Shown here piece by piece: positions 1-12,178 of a DNA stretch of 64,000 nucleotides. Below the pieces are notes generated by a model. It was not told the origin of the DNA, ran no database searches, and saw nothing but the letters and a program-made list of their open reading frames with translations. How positions within the stretch are numbered: the first letter of the stretch is position 1; the number at the start of each line of letters is the position of its first letter. The stretch covers positions 310,001 to 374,000 of the forward strand of contig NW_002476370.1 in NCBI RefSeq assembly GCF_000189635.1, given 5' to 3'. Source of the DNA: Tetrahymena thermophila SB210. Its lineage: Eukaryota; Ciliophora; Oligohymenophorea; Hymenostomatida; Tetrahymenidae. A program made the translations under genes and the position numbers.

Positions 1-151
1 AATCACATAAATAAAAAAATCATTTTTGAGTTTCTTTTTAGTTTATAGTGATATTTTAGTATCAAAATAGTATATTAGTGAAATCTAATTTATGAAAAAC
101 TTATTTAATTTTCTATTTTAATCTAAAAAAATCATATTTGAAAATATTCTA

Positions 152-916
152 TCAGTTTGTATTAATTTTTCTGTTAAATTGACACTCCAAACCAAAATAA
201 AGCAAACAAATGAAATAATTTTGAAAATGTGATAATTAATAATAAAAATAAAATACTTAGAAACGCTCTTAATTGTCTTGTAAAATTTAATAGCATGAGT
301 CTTCACTAACTTGAAGACTATTGTGGAAGAATTAAGAATATTTCTTATCAACTCCTGCATTTTCATCTTGAAACATTTCATCATCTTTTTATGAAAATGT
401 AGGTATTTTTTCTAATTTTTGAGAAGGTTTTGAATTTTAATCGTTTGATTGAATTTTTTCATTATTGTATTCACTAGGCCTAAGACCATTATTCATTTAA
501 TCATCTAAGTTATTGATTTTTTGTTCATATTCCTTTTATTATGGCTCTGCAGTTTAATATTTAAGTACTTCTTCTATATTCAGTTGAAACTATTCAATCA
601 AATTTTCTTACTTTTACTGCTGTTCATCTAATATTAAGGAGAGAATAACATTAGTATCTAGAATATTTATTTATGTTTCATTTTTCTTTTTACCTTAAAA
701 TTAGCTTGGCTAGGTGAGATATTATAAAACCCTCTCTGTGCACCTTGCTTCAAACTCTTAATTATATAAATTTCAATATTAAAAATAAAAGCAATTTTAT
801 TGGTAAAAGTGTTTATAGATAGCTATCAAAGCTAAATAGCATTTTTATTTACCTTTAAATTATGCAGACTGATTAAATTAAGATGGAAGGATTTAGCTAT
901 CTTTTATTTAATCCAT
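152..916 (-). CDS. Small Gln-rich coiled-coil protein, unknown function
   Basis: I do not recognise this protein. With TAA/TAG as Gln I read exon 1 at 916-853 and exon 2 at 756-152, separated by a 96-nt GT...AG intron (852-757) that keeps the frame. The product is about 222 residues. It starts MDQIKDSQILPSQFNQSAQF and has a Gln/Glu/Lys-rich middle (LIEQFQLNIEEVLKYQTAEP) that could form a coiled coil. There is no signal peptide and no known motif. The last 40 residues are rich in Phe/Tyr and look like A+T-rich non-coding DNA. An alternative is a second intron from a GT near position 248, which would change the C-terminus. In-frame TAA and TAG codons in Gln-like contexts, and no TGA until 154-152, support a real gene. 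Confidence 0.6.
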
Positions 917-2340
917 TTTTAATTGATATCTTTGTTTAAAAATCTTATTAACTAACTAGATACGATAATTTCGTTATGTTTTGCTCTTAAAATTAATTAA
1001 ACACAAATGATCAACAGCTATTTTTATAAGATTTTTTCTTTTTTGATGTTAATTTAATTATCTTTTTAAAGATAACTATCTAATAAAATCAATCAAATAA
1101 GCAATGAATAAATAAATTAATCAATTAATCAATGAATGAATGGCTTATTAAATTCATTTATTTATATTTCCATAATTTCTTAAAAATATAATGAACAGAA
1201 TTACAAACAAATTTTCTCCTTTTTAACTGATAAATCTTATTTGTGCGTAAACCAAATTGATTTAGAAAACTAACATATTGATCTCATCATTTATTCTGAT
1301 TTTATAATTTGGGATATTATTTTTTTTTAATATTTGGTAGTAATTTAGTAGAAATATTTAAAATAAATTATTTTTTTTAAATTAATCATTAATTTAATTA
1401 AATTTAAAATCATGAAAAAATATATGCTAAAAGAAATTAATAATAAGCTATTTTTATTATAGATAGTTAAATTCTAAATTATTTTCTTTATATCACTCTG
1501 TATAAAAGTAATGATTACATTATAAATATTCAGTTAAGTAAAAGAATTGCCATGTTAAATTTACATTAATAATTTCAATATAAAATTAATCAAAAATAAT
1601 AAATTAAATTAAGAAGTGGTATTTTTATTATACAAACAAACATTTTATTCAATTTATATTTATTAAAAATAAATGTTTAAAAGTTTAATTTTTTTAAGAT
1701 TAATTATTTTTTTATAATTTATTTTTGTCTATTTTTATTCTAGACCAATAAATTCTATTTTATTTTTTTTCTTATATATCATTTTTTTTTGTTTGAAATA
1801 ATGATAATATTTTTACAAATATTGAATTAAGTAAAAAAAATTATTAATTTATATTAACAATTTAATTATAAAACTGATATAAAATAATGATTAAATTAAG
1901 AAAAGGTCTTTTAATTGTATAAAAAATTTTATTCAACTAATATTTAGTAAAAATAAATAATTTCATAAAAATTTATCACAGAAAAATTAAATTATTTCAA
2001 AATGTTATGTTATTTAATTTATGATATATTGTCCAGTTATTTATATATTAGAAAAAATTAGGCATTTAATTAAAATTTTATTATCATTTTATTGATTTTT
2101 AAAATAATAAAATATTAAAATAAGTAATTTTTTTTGAATATTTTATTTTTTAGCAGTACTTTTTTTAATATAATTTGCTAGATAGTAGAGGTAGAATAGT
2201 ATATATTAAAGATATAAATCTAATAATATCTTCTGAGAAATTCTTAGAATCAATCAATTAGCGGATGGGATAATATTTATTGATTTAGTTTGAAGAATTA
2301 AATTTTTATAATAAATTTCAAATTTGTAAATTTATAATAA
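917..2340. other. Intergenic, A+T-rich, with a diverged direct duplication
   Basis: No coding sequence seen. This is the divergent upstream region of the small minus-strand gene and the pseudouridine synthase gene, so both promoters should lie here. It contains a diverged tandem duplication, listed separately. Confidence 0.6.
1448..1970. repeat. Diverged tandem duplication, unit about 285 bp
   Basis: Blocks in 1448-1675 recur at 1729-1970 in the same order and orientation: ctatttttattctag-like, then attaagtaaaa, then ttaaattaagaa, then attttattcaa. The offset between landmarks is 281-293 bp. The two copies differ by many substitutions and small indels, so the event is old. Confidence 0.55.
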
Positions 2341-4144
2341 ATGATAAGAGGTTTATTACTTAATTGCCTGTTTAGGCCTTAGCCAGTAGTCAAATAGACA
2401 TTATTTAATTAAGTTTAGTACTTTGCAAGGAGGACAGCAAAAAATAAATAGATTTTAGAGGCAAATTAAGAAGTATTTAATAGAGCTAAATAGATTGAAG
2501 AAGAGAATGAATATAAATTAAAATAAGCTGAATTAATTAAAGAAGCTATGGAAGCATCACAACAGAAAGAAGAATAAGTCAAAAAAGTAGAAAAGCCTTA
2601 AAAATCAAGTCGTAGCAAATTAAATGAAAATATTGAATAAAATGAGGAAGACATTCAAATTGTTTAAAAGAAGTAGAAGATTAAATCTCCTGAGTTAGAT
2701 AAAAAAACAACTTAAAAAAGCGAATTAGCAAGAAATGACGATGATATAGATGATAGCGAAGTTAGAAGAATTTAACTCTTGAAAGACCAAAAAGTATAAT
2801 AGTAAATCCAATATGAGAGATTGAGAAAATAAGTGATGAGTAAATATAAAAGCAAATTAAATTTTTGTTTTCAATCTTAACAATAACAAATTAACAGATG
2901 AAGAAAGGTTGTCAAAATATTTAAGCAGATCAGGAGTCTGCTCTAGAAGATAAGCAGAGAAAATGATAAAAGATGGACTCATTAAAGTAGATGGTAAGGT
3001 AGCAACAAGCAATTTACCTGTCACTCCTAAAAACAATATAGAGATATTTACTTAAAGGGGAGAAAAATTCGCACCAGTTAAGCAAAATGCTAAAATTTGG
3101 ATCTTTTATAAGCCAAGAGGAATGATTTGCTCACATGATGGTAAGAAAAAATTGCAAACAAGAATAAATTTAACTTAATATTTTATTAAAACAAGATCCT
3201 CTGAAAAGACCTTCCGTTTTTAATTATATTTACAATAACACTAAGATTAAAGAACCTCATATTATAGCAGTCGTAATATTTTTCACAAATTCTAGAAACT
3301 TGATTTTTTATTTATAAAAATGTAAAGGGTCGTTTAGATTATAACTCAGAGGGGCTGATATTATTAACAAATGATGGTGATATCGCACAGTGCTTAGAAT
3401 AGCCAGAATCAAATATTTACAGATAGTACAGAGTTAGAGTTTAAGGAGAGCTTGATGAAAGAAAATTACTTAAATTAAGATAAGGAACAGTGATTAATGG
3501 AGTACAATATGGACCTTTTAATGTAATTTTATTTAATGATTTTTAATTTTTTATCCTTAAAAAAAATTATTTTTGTGTATTTTAATTGAATTTTCTTTGC
3601 ACAAATTTTATAAAATGAAAGAGTTTTTTTATTTTTATTTCATTTATTTTTATTAATAAAAAATTAGGTAGAAATAGATAAAAGGTAGTCTTCTAACACT
3701 TGGTTAACAGTAGGTTTATATACAGGAAAAAATAGAGAAATTAGAAAAGTTATGCAGAAGTTTGATTTGAGAGTAAGCAGACTAAAAAGATTAAGCTATG
3801 GCCCATACAAAATAGGATCTGTAAGCATTTTCAAAAGAAATTTCTTTTTATTTTAATTTAATTATTTTATTCATTAGATGCTTCCAGGATAGATATTTGA
3901 AACATATGTAAATGACGAATTAAAGAGAAAGATATATTTGTATATGAGAAAGAGACTTTAACTTAGTTAGGCAGATATGAAGGCCTACTTAGTTGATAAA
4001 TTTGGTGAAGATTTATTCTTAAACAATAAGCCAGATGAAGATCTCACTTTAGATAAAATAGCAAAAAAGGCTTATAAAGAATTAGATTAAAATAGTTTGA
4101 GAACTCAGCTTTTAGAGTAAAAAAACGAAAAACATGAAATTTGA
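2341..4144 (+). CDS. Mitochondrial-type RsuA/RluB-family pseudouridine synthase
   Basis: Isomerises a uridine in RNA, most likely organellar rRNA. Six exons: 2341-2839, 2898-3140, 3196-3272, 3328-3522, 3668-3820, 3878-4144; they sum to 1,434 nt (477 residues). The N-terminus MIRGLLLNCLFRPQPV followed by YFARRTAKN reads as a mitochondrial presequence. Residues 20-165 are a charged Gln/Glu/Lys-rich extension. An S4 RNA-binding domain (DEERLSKYLSRSGVCSRRQA) covers about 167-225. The catalytic domain has KPRGMICSHD, KRPSVFNYI and GRLDYNSEGLILLTNDG, with the catalytic Asp in GRLD at residue 277. It ends with GKNREIRKVMQKF and RVSRLKRLSYGP, typical of the family. All five introns were placed by restoring family motifs across GT...AG. 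A cytosolic role cannot be excluded because the targeting call rests only on composition. Confidence 0.88.
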
Positions 4145-4626
4145 TAAATAGAATAATTTATATATGTATTAAAAGTATTTAATAACCAATTATTTATTTA
4201 TATCGTCATTATAAAAAATATATTTATTATTCAATTTATTCAAAAATTCTAAATAAAAAGTGAAGATTAAAGAAATGATATGCAAAATTAAATTAAATAG
4301 AATTTAAAATTACTCAAATAAAATTAGATTAAAAAATTAATGAGAAATTAATCATACTGAAATGTAAAAATAATATCAAATTTTTCTTATCATTTAAAAA
4401 TAGCTTCGAAATTGTTAAAAATTGATTATTTTAATAAACTATTAATATTTTTTTTAGAAATTAGCAATAAAAGTTTCATTTATCATTTAATTTCAATTTT
4501 ATGCATTTGTTTCTAAAAAACATGATATTTTTTCTTTCTACTAAATAAAATTAAAATATTTATTTATTTTGGCAATATTGATTGATTTATTTATTTTTAT
4601 TTCTAAAAATTTTTTTTATTAAAAAA
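4145..4626. other. Intergenic, A+T-rich, nothing seen
   Basis: Between the pseudouridine synthase stop and the first tRNA. No open frame with coding character and no clear structure. The short A-run at its right end is the T-run terminator of the minus-strand tRNA. Confidence 0.6.
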
Positions 4627-4698
4627 AGGTCCTACTGGGATTCGAACCCAGGTCAAGGGATTTAGAGTCCCCAGTACTAACCGCTATACTATAGAACC
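4627..4698 (-). tRNA. tRNA-Gln (CUA), reads UAG, copy 1
   Basis: The minus strand folds as a full cloverleaf: acceptor GGTTCTA pairing with TAGGACC, D arm GTAT...GTAC, anticodon stem GGGGA/TCCCT with loop CTCTAAA, T arm CTGGG TTCGAAT CCCAG. Anticodon CUA reads UAG, which is a stop in the standard code. In Tetrahymena-type ciliates a tRNA of this kind carries glutamine, which matches the in-frame TAG codons all over this window. No intron. A run of seven T follows directly on the minus strand as the RNA polymerase III terminator. Confidence 0.93.
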
Positions 4699-4940
4699 AA
4701 CTCACACAAATTAAGTCTAAATTAATTCACTTATAAATTAGAACGAAATACAAATCAGTCTTATTTTACTATATTATTATAAAAGTAAAAAGAATATTTT
4801 GGAATTTCAACAAATAAACAATATTGCCTTAAAATTATTAAAAAAATTATAAAAAAGCAGACATTAATATTACTTGCTCATTAAAAACTACAATTTTAGA
4901 AAAAGTGCTATACTTTTTGTTTTTATTATTAATTAAAAAA

Positions 4941-5012
4941 AGGTCCTACTGGGATTCGAACCCAGGTCAAGGGATTTAGAGTCCCCAGTACTAACCGCTA
5001 TACTATAGAACC
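4941..5012 (-). tRNA. tRNA-Gln (CUA), reads UAG, copy 2
   Basis: Identical over the mature sequence to the copy 314 bp away, with the same orientation and anticodon CUA. Flanks differ apart from the A-run (T-run terminator on the minus strand), so only the gene itself is conserved between the copies. A tandem pair increases the dose of a tRNA needed to decode the reassigned UAG codon. Confidence 0.93.
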
Positions 5013-5077
5013 GGTTTATAACAATAAGGTTAAAATCTTAATGTTCTTATAGCGGATTTTTTAACTAAACTTAATTT

Positions 5078-5942
5078 TTTTTTGAAGAGTTTTAAATTAC
5101 AGCGAAAAATCAAAAGTAAAATTAATATCATAAAATATTAATTTCTAAATAAAGAAACTAAAATTAAATTAGTATTTTAATATTTTTTCAGTTTATTCAA
5201 ACACAAATAGTTCATTACAAATCAAGCACAATTAAATATATTATTTACAAAAAATTAATTAAAATTTACTATAGAGAAACATCTTTTTATTGAATTTTAA
5301 GAAAAAAAAAATAATAATATTTTAAGAATAAATAAAATATTAACTAAAAACATAGAGTTTGAAGTAAATATTATGTATGACTAATTAACTAAATAATTAA
5401 TAAAAGAATAATTTAATAGATTATTTTATAATATATTAGATTTTATATATACACACATACATTTCTATGTCAAAATAGTAATAAACAACATAATTTTTTT
5501 GTTGAAGAGTTTTAAAAAGAATTAAAAACACAAAATAGATTTAAAAATAAAATTATTTATCATAAAATGCTAATTTATTTTGCAAATTTACTAAGATTTA
5601 AGTAAATAAAATAACATTTTTCTTAATAAGAAGTTAAATTTATTTAATATTATAAATATTGATTTCACTTTATTGTAATACAAATAGTTCATTTACAAGT
5701 CAGGCATAAGTAAATAGATTATTTAAAGAAATGATAAAGATCTACTAAATAGAAACATTTTTTATAAAATTTTAAGAAAAAAAAAATACATAATAAGAAT
5801 AACTAAAATATAAACTAAAAATATAGAGTTTGAAGTAAACATTATGACTAATTAATTAAGAAAATAATAAAGTAATTGATACTTTTATAATATATTAGAT
5901 TTTTATATACATACTTCTATGTCAAAAATAGTAATAAACAAA
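5078..5942. repeat. Diverged tandem duplication, unit about 420-480 bp
   Basis: The same series of landmarks occurs twice in the same order: gaagagtttt (5084 and 5504), caaatagttcat (5204 and 5681), tagagtttgaagtaaa (5353 and 5823), tctatgtcaaaa (5464 and 5926), ending in gtaataaaca. The offset grows from 420 to about 477 because of indels. No coding frame is shared by the copies. The remaining sequence to 6160 shows nothing further. Confidence 0.7.
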
Positions 5943-6160
5943 TTTATATTAATTAATATCCAACCTAAATTTTAATGATTAAAGCTTAGAAAATATTCAA
6001 ATAATTAAAATTGATGGATTTTATTAATGTTAGAGTAGGAAAATAAGAAATTAAATTATCAGTATCATTTTATAATTTTTTGATAAAGTTCATTTATTTA
6101 TTTAAATTTTAATTATTTGTTCATGAAATTAACACATTCGTAGAATTCTCTTTAAATAAA

Positions 6161-9100
6161 TCATGACTTAAAATTCATCTTTTTTTCATTAGGTAAGATG
6201 TTGCTCTTTGCTTAACTTTGGTGAGAAAAGAATGTGTCTTGTTTCATTTTTAACAAATTTTTTATCTGACTTCTAGTTTACCATTAGCAAGCAACTTTGT
6301 TTTTATCGTTTGTTGAATTATTTGCGATATTTGATTAGCTCTTTTAAACATTGTTAACTTTATTTTAATTGATAAAATCATTATTTCTATTTGAATTGCT
6401 TTATATGTTTGAATTGGCATTCATAGGAGTTGAACTATAGTTCTAAAAGTCAATATACTGCTGCTGGGAACCAAAATCATGTTTGCTAATTCTATCACTT
6501 TCAACAGTTGTAACCAAGCCTAATTTTAATGGAATATTTATTTAATTTAGACTTTGTTAGTTGCTTAAGTAATTAGAAATAGATGAGTTATTCTATTTGC
6601 TTGTATTTTAGTTCGCTCTACTACTATTAATACTACTAAGATTATTAATTGTTTCATTCTAATAGTATTTAAGCTATGATTTAGATTAGGCTGAGTTATT
6701 TATGCTGCTTTAGATTGAAGTATTAGAAGCAAGTTTAGGTTTAATAGAATTTAACTTATTTTCAACTTAGCTTTAACTTGAAATATAACTAGGACTTTTA
6801 TCTTAAAAGGTGTTAGAGCTATTCATATTTTGAGCTAAAAACACATTAAATGAGCTTTACAATGAATTGTTGCTTTCTTACTATGGTACCTTCACTTAGG
6901 TGCTAGCAGAGCGAACTGGCTATATTTCCTGGCTGCTGTTTCTTTTTAAATTAAGGTTATTGCTGCTGTAATAGTCTTAATCTTTCCTTACAGAGATTTC
7001 TGCTTTAGGAACTATATTTTAGTGGTCTTTGTATCCTTAATTTTAATTCTTACAAGATGAAGATCCTTTACTTAGAGCTGCACTGAATGTAGATCCAACT
7101 TAGGAATGTTCAGTTAATCTATTAACTTACTTTTCAAAATTCATGGGACTTTTCGCTTCAGCTTTAATCTACTTAGCCTAACTAGAGCTTCTTTCTTGGC
7201 TATAAGACTATTTTTAAATTTTTATCTTAAATATAAATCTAAAATATGGAAAAATCATACCTTAATTTTTTGTTAGCTCTTCTCAATCATCTTCTTAGTT
7301 TGCTTTTAAAGCTCCATAATTTATTCATGAAGTACATCTTCAGGTTTTGAGCTTCTATGGACTGAAAGGTTGTATTTTTGTTTACTTAATTAGGCTGAAT
7401 TTAACTTACTAGTAGTGTTCTGTTTATTGCTTTTGTCAGTTGTAGCAGAAGTTGAAGGAGTAGAAACCTTATTTATATTATTTTACTAAGATTATTTATT
7501 TAGGTTTGGCGTAGCTTGTATAGGAATTCCGTTCTAATTATTTCTCCTAAATAATTAAGTTGAAAATGTTTGTTTAAATTTGAATATCAAGATAAATAAA
7601 TAATTTTAATATGTAAATTTAATTTGAATAAGTCAAACTAAAATGATACTTTAAAGTTGGAGTGAGATCATGCTTTGAATCATAAACTAAATGTGTGTTT
7701 TTTTCCGAAAGGTCTACTTCAATTGATTCTGTGGTTAGATTCTACTAGATATCAAATTGATTGCTACTCTTAAGCTTTATTAAATATTTTATTTAATACT
7801 GGAAATTGTTAATAAAAATATTACTTGATTATTTGTTTAATATAGCGGGATTTGGTTAGGATTTTCTTAAGGATGATGATTTATATTATTGGTGCTTGAA
7901 CTCTTGCTAAAATTACCTTTTTTGATAGGCTCAGTTCCAGGAACGATTATATGCTTAGTGTCTGAAATATTAGTCATATCTGAATATTCAAACGAGGCTT
8001 TAACCATATTGTTAACAATTGCAGGATTTTAAAAGTTATTCACAAAGTTATTATTGATAAAATATTGCTAATTATTAAAATTTAAGTTGAAATTTTAAGT
8101 AAAAGGCACATGATCATTTTCAGTAGCACCAGATGATAGAAGTTTGTTTTCGTTAGAAGTTTATAAAATTTAATTTACATTTTCTTTTGAGTTCATGATA
8201 TTATTTTCAGCTCTATCATTAATTTGTATCTATTATATGTTATATGGATTGAAACCAAAGCTTTGTAAAACATTTTATAGGTTATTTGTATTTGCTTTAG
8301 TAATAGGATTTGGTGATTACTAAGATTCTTATTTATCTATATTAAAGCATGGGGAATATCCATAAGAAGGGCTAATTTTATTTGGAAAAGCCTTTTTAGT
8401 AGATTCGAATTCATTCATATCATCATTCACCCTACTTTCTGCCTGAGATGTATCTGGCTGCTTTTTTTCCTTTTAAGGAGTAAAAACAACTTCTTCTTAT
8501 TCTATTTTATTTTATTTCACAAATAAATTATTTTAGTAATTCATATGAGCCTCTATTTCGTTGCTAGAACTATTATAAAAATTTTATTTTAAATCTTAAT
8601 TATTAATACTTTAAATATTTTTTATCTCTGGGTTTGTAATACACTCAAATGTTTCTCTCTAATTTTAAAACTTCAACTATTAAGATTAATTAATAGATAT
8701 AGGGAAGGATTTTATTTCTAGTAACTAAGGTCTCTCTTATTTTTGTAGACTGCTTTTGGGAGAAGAAACCTATGATATCCTTGGACTTTGAACAATTTAA
8801 GTTATTTTAGGCTTTTATTCCTCTTTTTCTGCATTAAAATTTGTTTTTTCTGTTAGTTTAAGTTAATTAGGTGCGACTATTGTAGTTGTTGATAGTTATT
8901 AACCTTTATCCATTATTTATTGTGCTATTTCTTTGCTGGAAGTTAGCAAAAAGCCTTTTTCTTGCTTTTATTCAAGTTAATTGTTTTAATCTATTTTAGC
9001 AAAATCAGCTGATTGCTACTCTTCACCTTACTTTGAGCCTTGGGTATTCAATTGTTTCGAATCTTATAATTACAACTTGCTTTAGGAGCGGGACTTAGCC

Positions 9101-12100
9101 ATCAAAAGCTTATCTTAATCCTTTGAAGGTGATAAATTATTAGAAGGTGTTTCCTTTTAGATTATTTTATTTTCTTGAGGTAAATTTAGTAGGGAAATTC
9201 CTTGAATTGGTACTTCTTACTAAGGAATATTTTTTTACACAGATAAAAGAGTTAATCCTACAGCAGGTGCAGGAGGCTAAATTTAAATTGGCTGCATTTA
9301 AAATATTGGCATTTGATAGTTAGGAGATTATTTGGACTTGGGAAAAACTTAGCTTAAAACAGGTTCTTACATTATTGGAATCTATTTGACTAAAGTAGAT
9401 TAATTTAATAGTATAGGGAGGTTTTAATAATTTTATTAGACATTCTAATAGACATCTTAGATATTTTAATGATTGTATTATTATTGTTGTTGCTATTTAG
9501 GAGGTGATTGAGCGATGCTATTGCTCATCTACCCGAAAACATTTATAATGTTTCCTAGTGGTTAATTGGCAACTTTTGCTTGTAGAGAAGTCAAAGTGTT
9601 TGATATTAAATTATTCTATGAGCTTATTTATTAAAATGAAGAACAGTTGCTGTTACTACTGTTGTCATTGTTACTCTAAGAGGTCTTGTTTTATGCTTAT
9701 GGACTGTTAATATTTCTATATTTAACTATTTCTTTTTTAATTTCCTTTTACTCTTATAATATTTTTAATGTCTCTGGCGATATTATTTGCTTAAGATAAG
9801 AATCATCTACTTTATTATTGTTATCCAAGTTAATTACTGGAAATTCTACTCCTTGGAGAGGCACAAATTACTTTTATTTTTAGTCTGCTTTATTTTCCTC
9901 CACTCTACTTGCCGATTTACCTCTTTCTACTGCTGCTCTTTTGACACTCTCTACTGCTTCTTAGAAATCGTTTTACACATTACTTGACTTGTATATATTT
10001 TTATCAGTCTTCGGTTCTTTTATTTGATTATTTACATTACTTTAAAGCTATTATTTGAGGCTTACGCTTGTTTATGGAACACTAACGTACTGGCTATTAA
10101 AATTGCTAGAGGAATCCATCATTTTAACAGATTTATTTGCCATTTAATTTACATTAAATAGGCTAGAGCTTTACAATGCTTAATTCTGATGGGCTTAATT
10201 ATTATTTTATGTTTGAATTAACTGTAAAGAGTTTACTCCGCTATTTGGGCTCGCCATATTAATTGTATGAATCGAATTTGCTGAGACTTATCTAGAGAGA
10301 GTAATGCAGGGTGCAATTTAAAATGGTGGAATATTTTATTTAATATTTTCTTGTTGTTATTGTTGCAGCTATTATGATTATGATTAATTTGGTACATTAA
10401 AATTAAGGCTTGAATACATTTAAATGTTGTTAAGCTAATTTTAAACAAATGAAGATTAAGTTTATTTTAAACTGACAAAATTATTCTATTAATTAATAAT
10501 TCTGTCAGAATTTATTATAATATTGTTATTAACTGCCTTATTATTACTAATAGTTTATTCGCTTTTTATTTACCCGAAGTTATTGATGCCATTAATAGCT
10601 TCATTATTACTGGTTGTAATTTAATTATTACTTCTAGCAACTTAATTGGTAGAGCTATTTAAACCTGAATTGCTATTTATTTATTAGTTTAATTGACTTA
10701 AGCTTATGTTTTTGTATAATGGAGACTGATTTAGTCTCTGCTGTCTTTCTAAAGTATTAATTCCATTAGCAATTTATATTTTCATGAATGGATTAGGAGT
10801 CACTTATTAGCTGTGAGGTGACTGATTTCTACTTACAAGAGTTTGGAAATTCTAACTCTATATTTAATTGCTATTACTGATAGTTGTCTAAGCTTATACT
10901 AAATGATCCCCGCTGCTATAGTTTAGAATTTACGCGTTATTATTGTTAGCATTTAATAATTATTGTTTGTTATTTATAGATAAATTTAGTTTTTAAGATA
11001 TTTATTAAGAAGTGACACTTCCTTGTTACACTTAATCTCCTTGTCTACTTGTATTTTTGTTCATCCTTGGAGAGTAAAAAGTCTAATAAGAAAAATTGGA
11101 TTGTTAGGAAGCATTGTTCTGGAAGTCAGAGCTGCCACTTCTTGCACTCTTTTTAGCTGTATATGAATATTCTTCTATTTTATTTGAATTTTATTTGAGT
11201 TTTTCCTAAATTAGACATAATGGGAGAGGAGATATTGCATTAGTTATTTTTTATGATTGCTGAGGGATTTCCTCAGGTTTTTTGCTAAAATCCAAATGTC
11301 TAGGCTAAACTATTCTCTCTTCTTGGTGATCTTAATGGTTACATAAATCATCAGGAAAGGTATCAAGATTTACCATAATATTTTCTAAGGCTTAACTTGA
11401 GTTGTTTTCTTAATTAGATTCTTCTTCATTCTGAATGAGATTTTGAATTTTCTATTTGTATGTATTATTAATTTGTAGGTCTTTGAAATTAAGATTATCA
11501 TAACTCTGTTTAATTTAAGTATTCAAAGAGTTCATATTATTGTAAAAAGAACCTGTTTAAATAGGATTCTATTGCTCATTACTCATTTAACCAAGCTATT
11601 GCTTCAAATAATTTTATTCTGTTGGAGTCAGTTTAAGTGGTTTTTGCATTGCTTAAGAATTTCCCTAAATATGCAGACTCTATTAACGAGGAGTAGCTAC
11701 TGGAGTGCCTCCTATGGCTATGCTATTTTCTGAGTTTCCGTAATTAAAGAAAGAGTTATCTTAATTGAAATTCATAATAACTAAAGAAGAATTGCATCTT
11801 GTAGGCTAATTCACCTATACATTTTATCTTTGCTAAACATCTTATTAACCCTAGTTATTTTCATTAATATTGCGCTGCTCCTACTAACCTTGTTATAATT
11901 AATTCTAAATTATAGGCTATGCTTTAGGTTAAATGCGTGGCTAATTAATAGGTGAGGGACTCTTCTAAACACCTCCAAATCTTTTATTCTTTTTAAAAGG
12001 ATTTGTTGGAATATCCTAGCTCTACAAATTTTATCCGCTCTATTTATAATATGTTAATTAATGAATAAATAAGATGATATAACTAAACAAAATAAATCTG

Positions 12101-12178
12101 TTAAAATAAAAAAATAATTTTTATCATTTGATCAATTCAATATATATTTAATTTTCTTACTTGTACTTACTAACTCAT
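6161..12178 (-). CDS. Giant Gln/Asn/Ser-rich protein, unknown function
   Basis: I do not recognise this protein. Five exons: 12178-12161, 12039-7825, 7774-7650, 7546-7261, 7207-6161; they sum to 5,691 nt (1,896 residues). Introns are 121, 50, 103 and 53 nt, all GT...AG. The start is MSQQVQ at 12178, joined to SGQNLQSQDIPTNPFKKNKR. Almost the whole chain is low-complexity Gln, Asn and Ser with long runs of TAA/TAG/CAA codons and no predicted membrane segment. Less repetitive islands include DNLNFKDLQINNTYKQKIQ, ISPETLKILQEQKEIKKEIV, SKDQDKLLMAKSRSQSKL and, near the C-terminus, DVLHEQIMELQKQTKKMIEK, which could be a short coiled coil. The N-terminal exon is the least certain part: a donor 10 nt upstream with other acceptors would also keep the frame. 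Such prion-like composition is common in ciliate regulatory and cytoskeletal proteins, but nothing here assigns a role. Confidence 0.8.

Noticed and set aside
118-384. Standard-code minus-strand frame starting MMKCFKMKMQ
   Set aside because: It overlaps, in another frame, the Gln-code gene at 152-916, whose upstream continuation and splice are better supported.
9787-9987. Plus-strand frame of 66 residues
   Set aside because: It lies antisense inside the Gln/Asn-rich gene and is a shadow of its exon 2.
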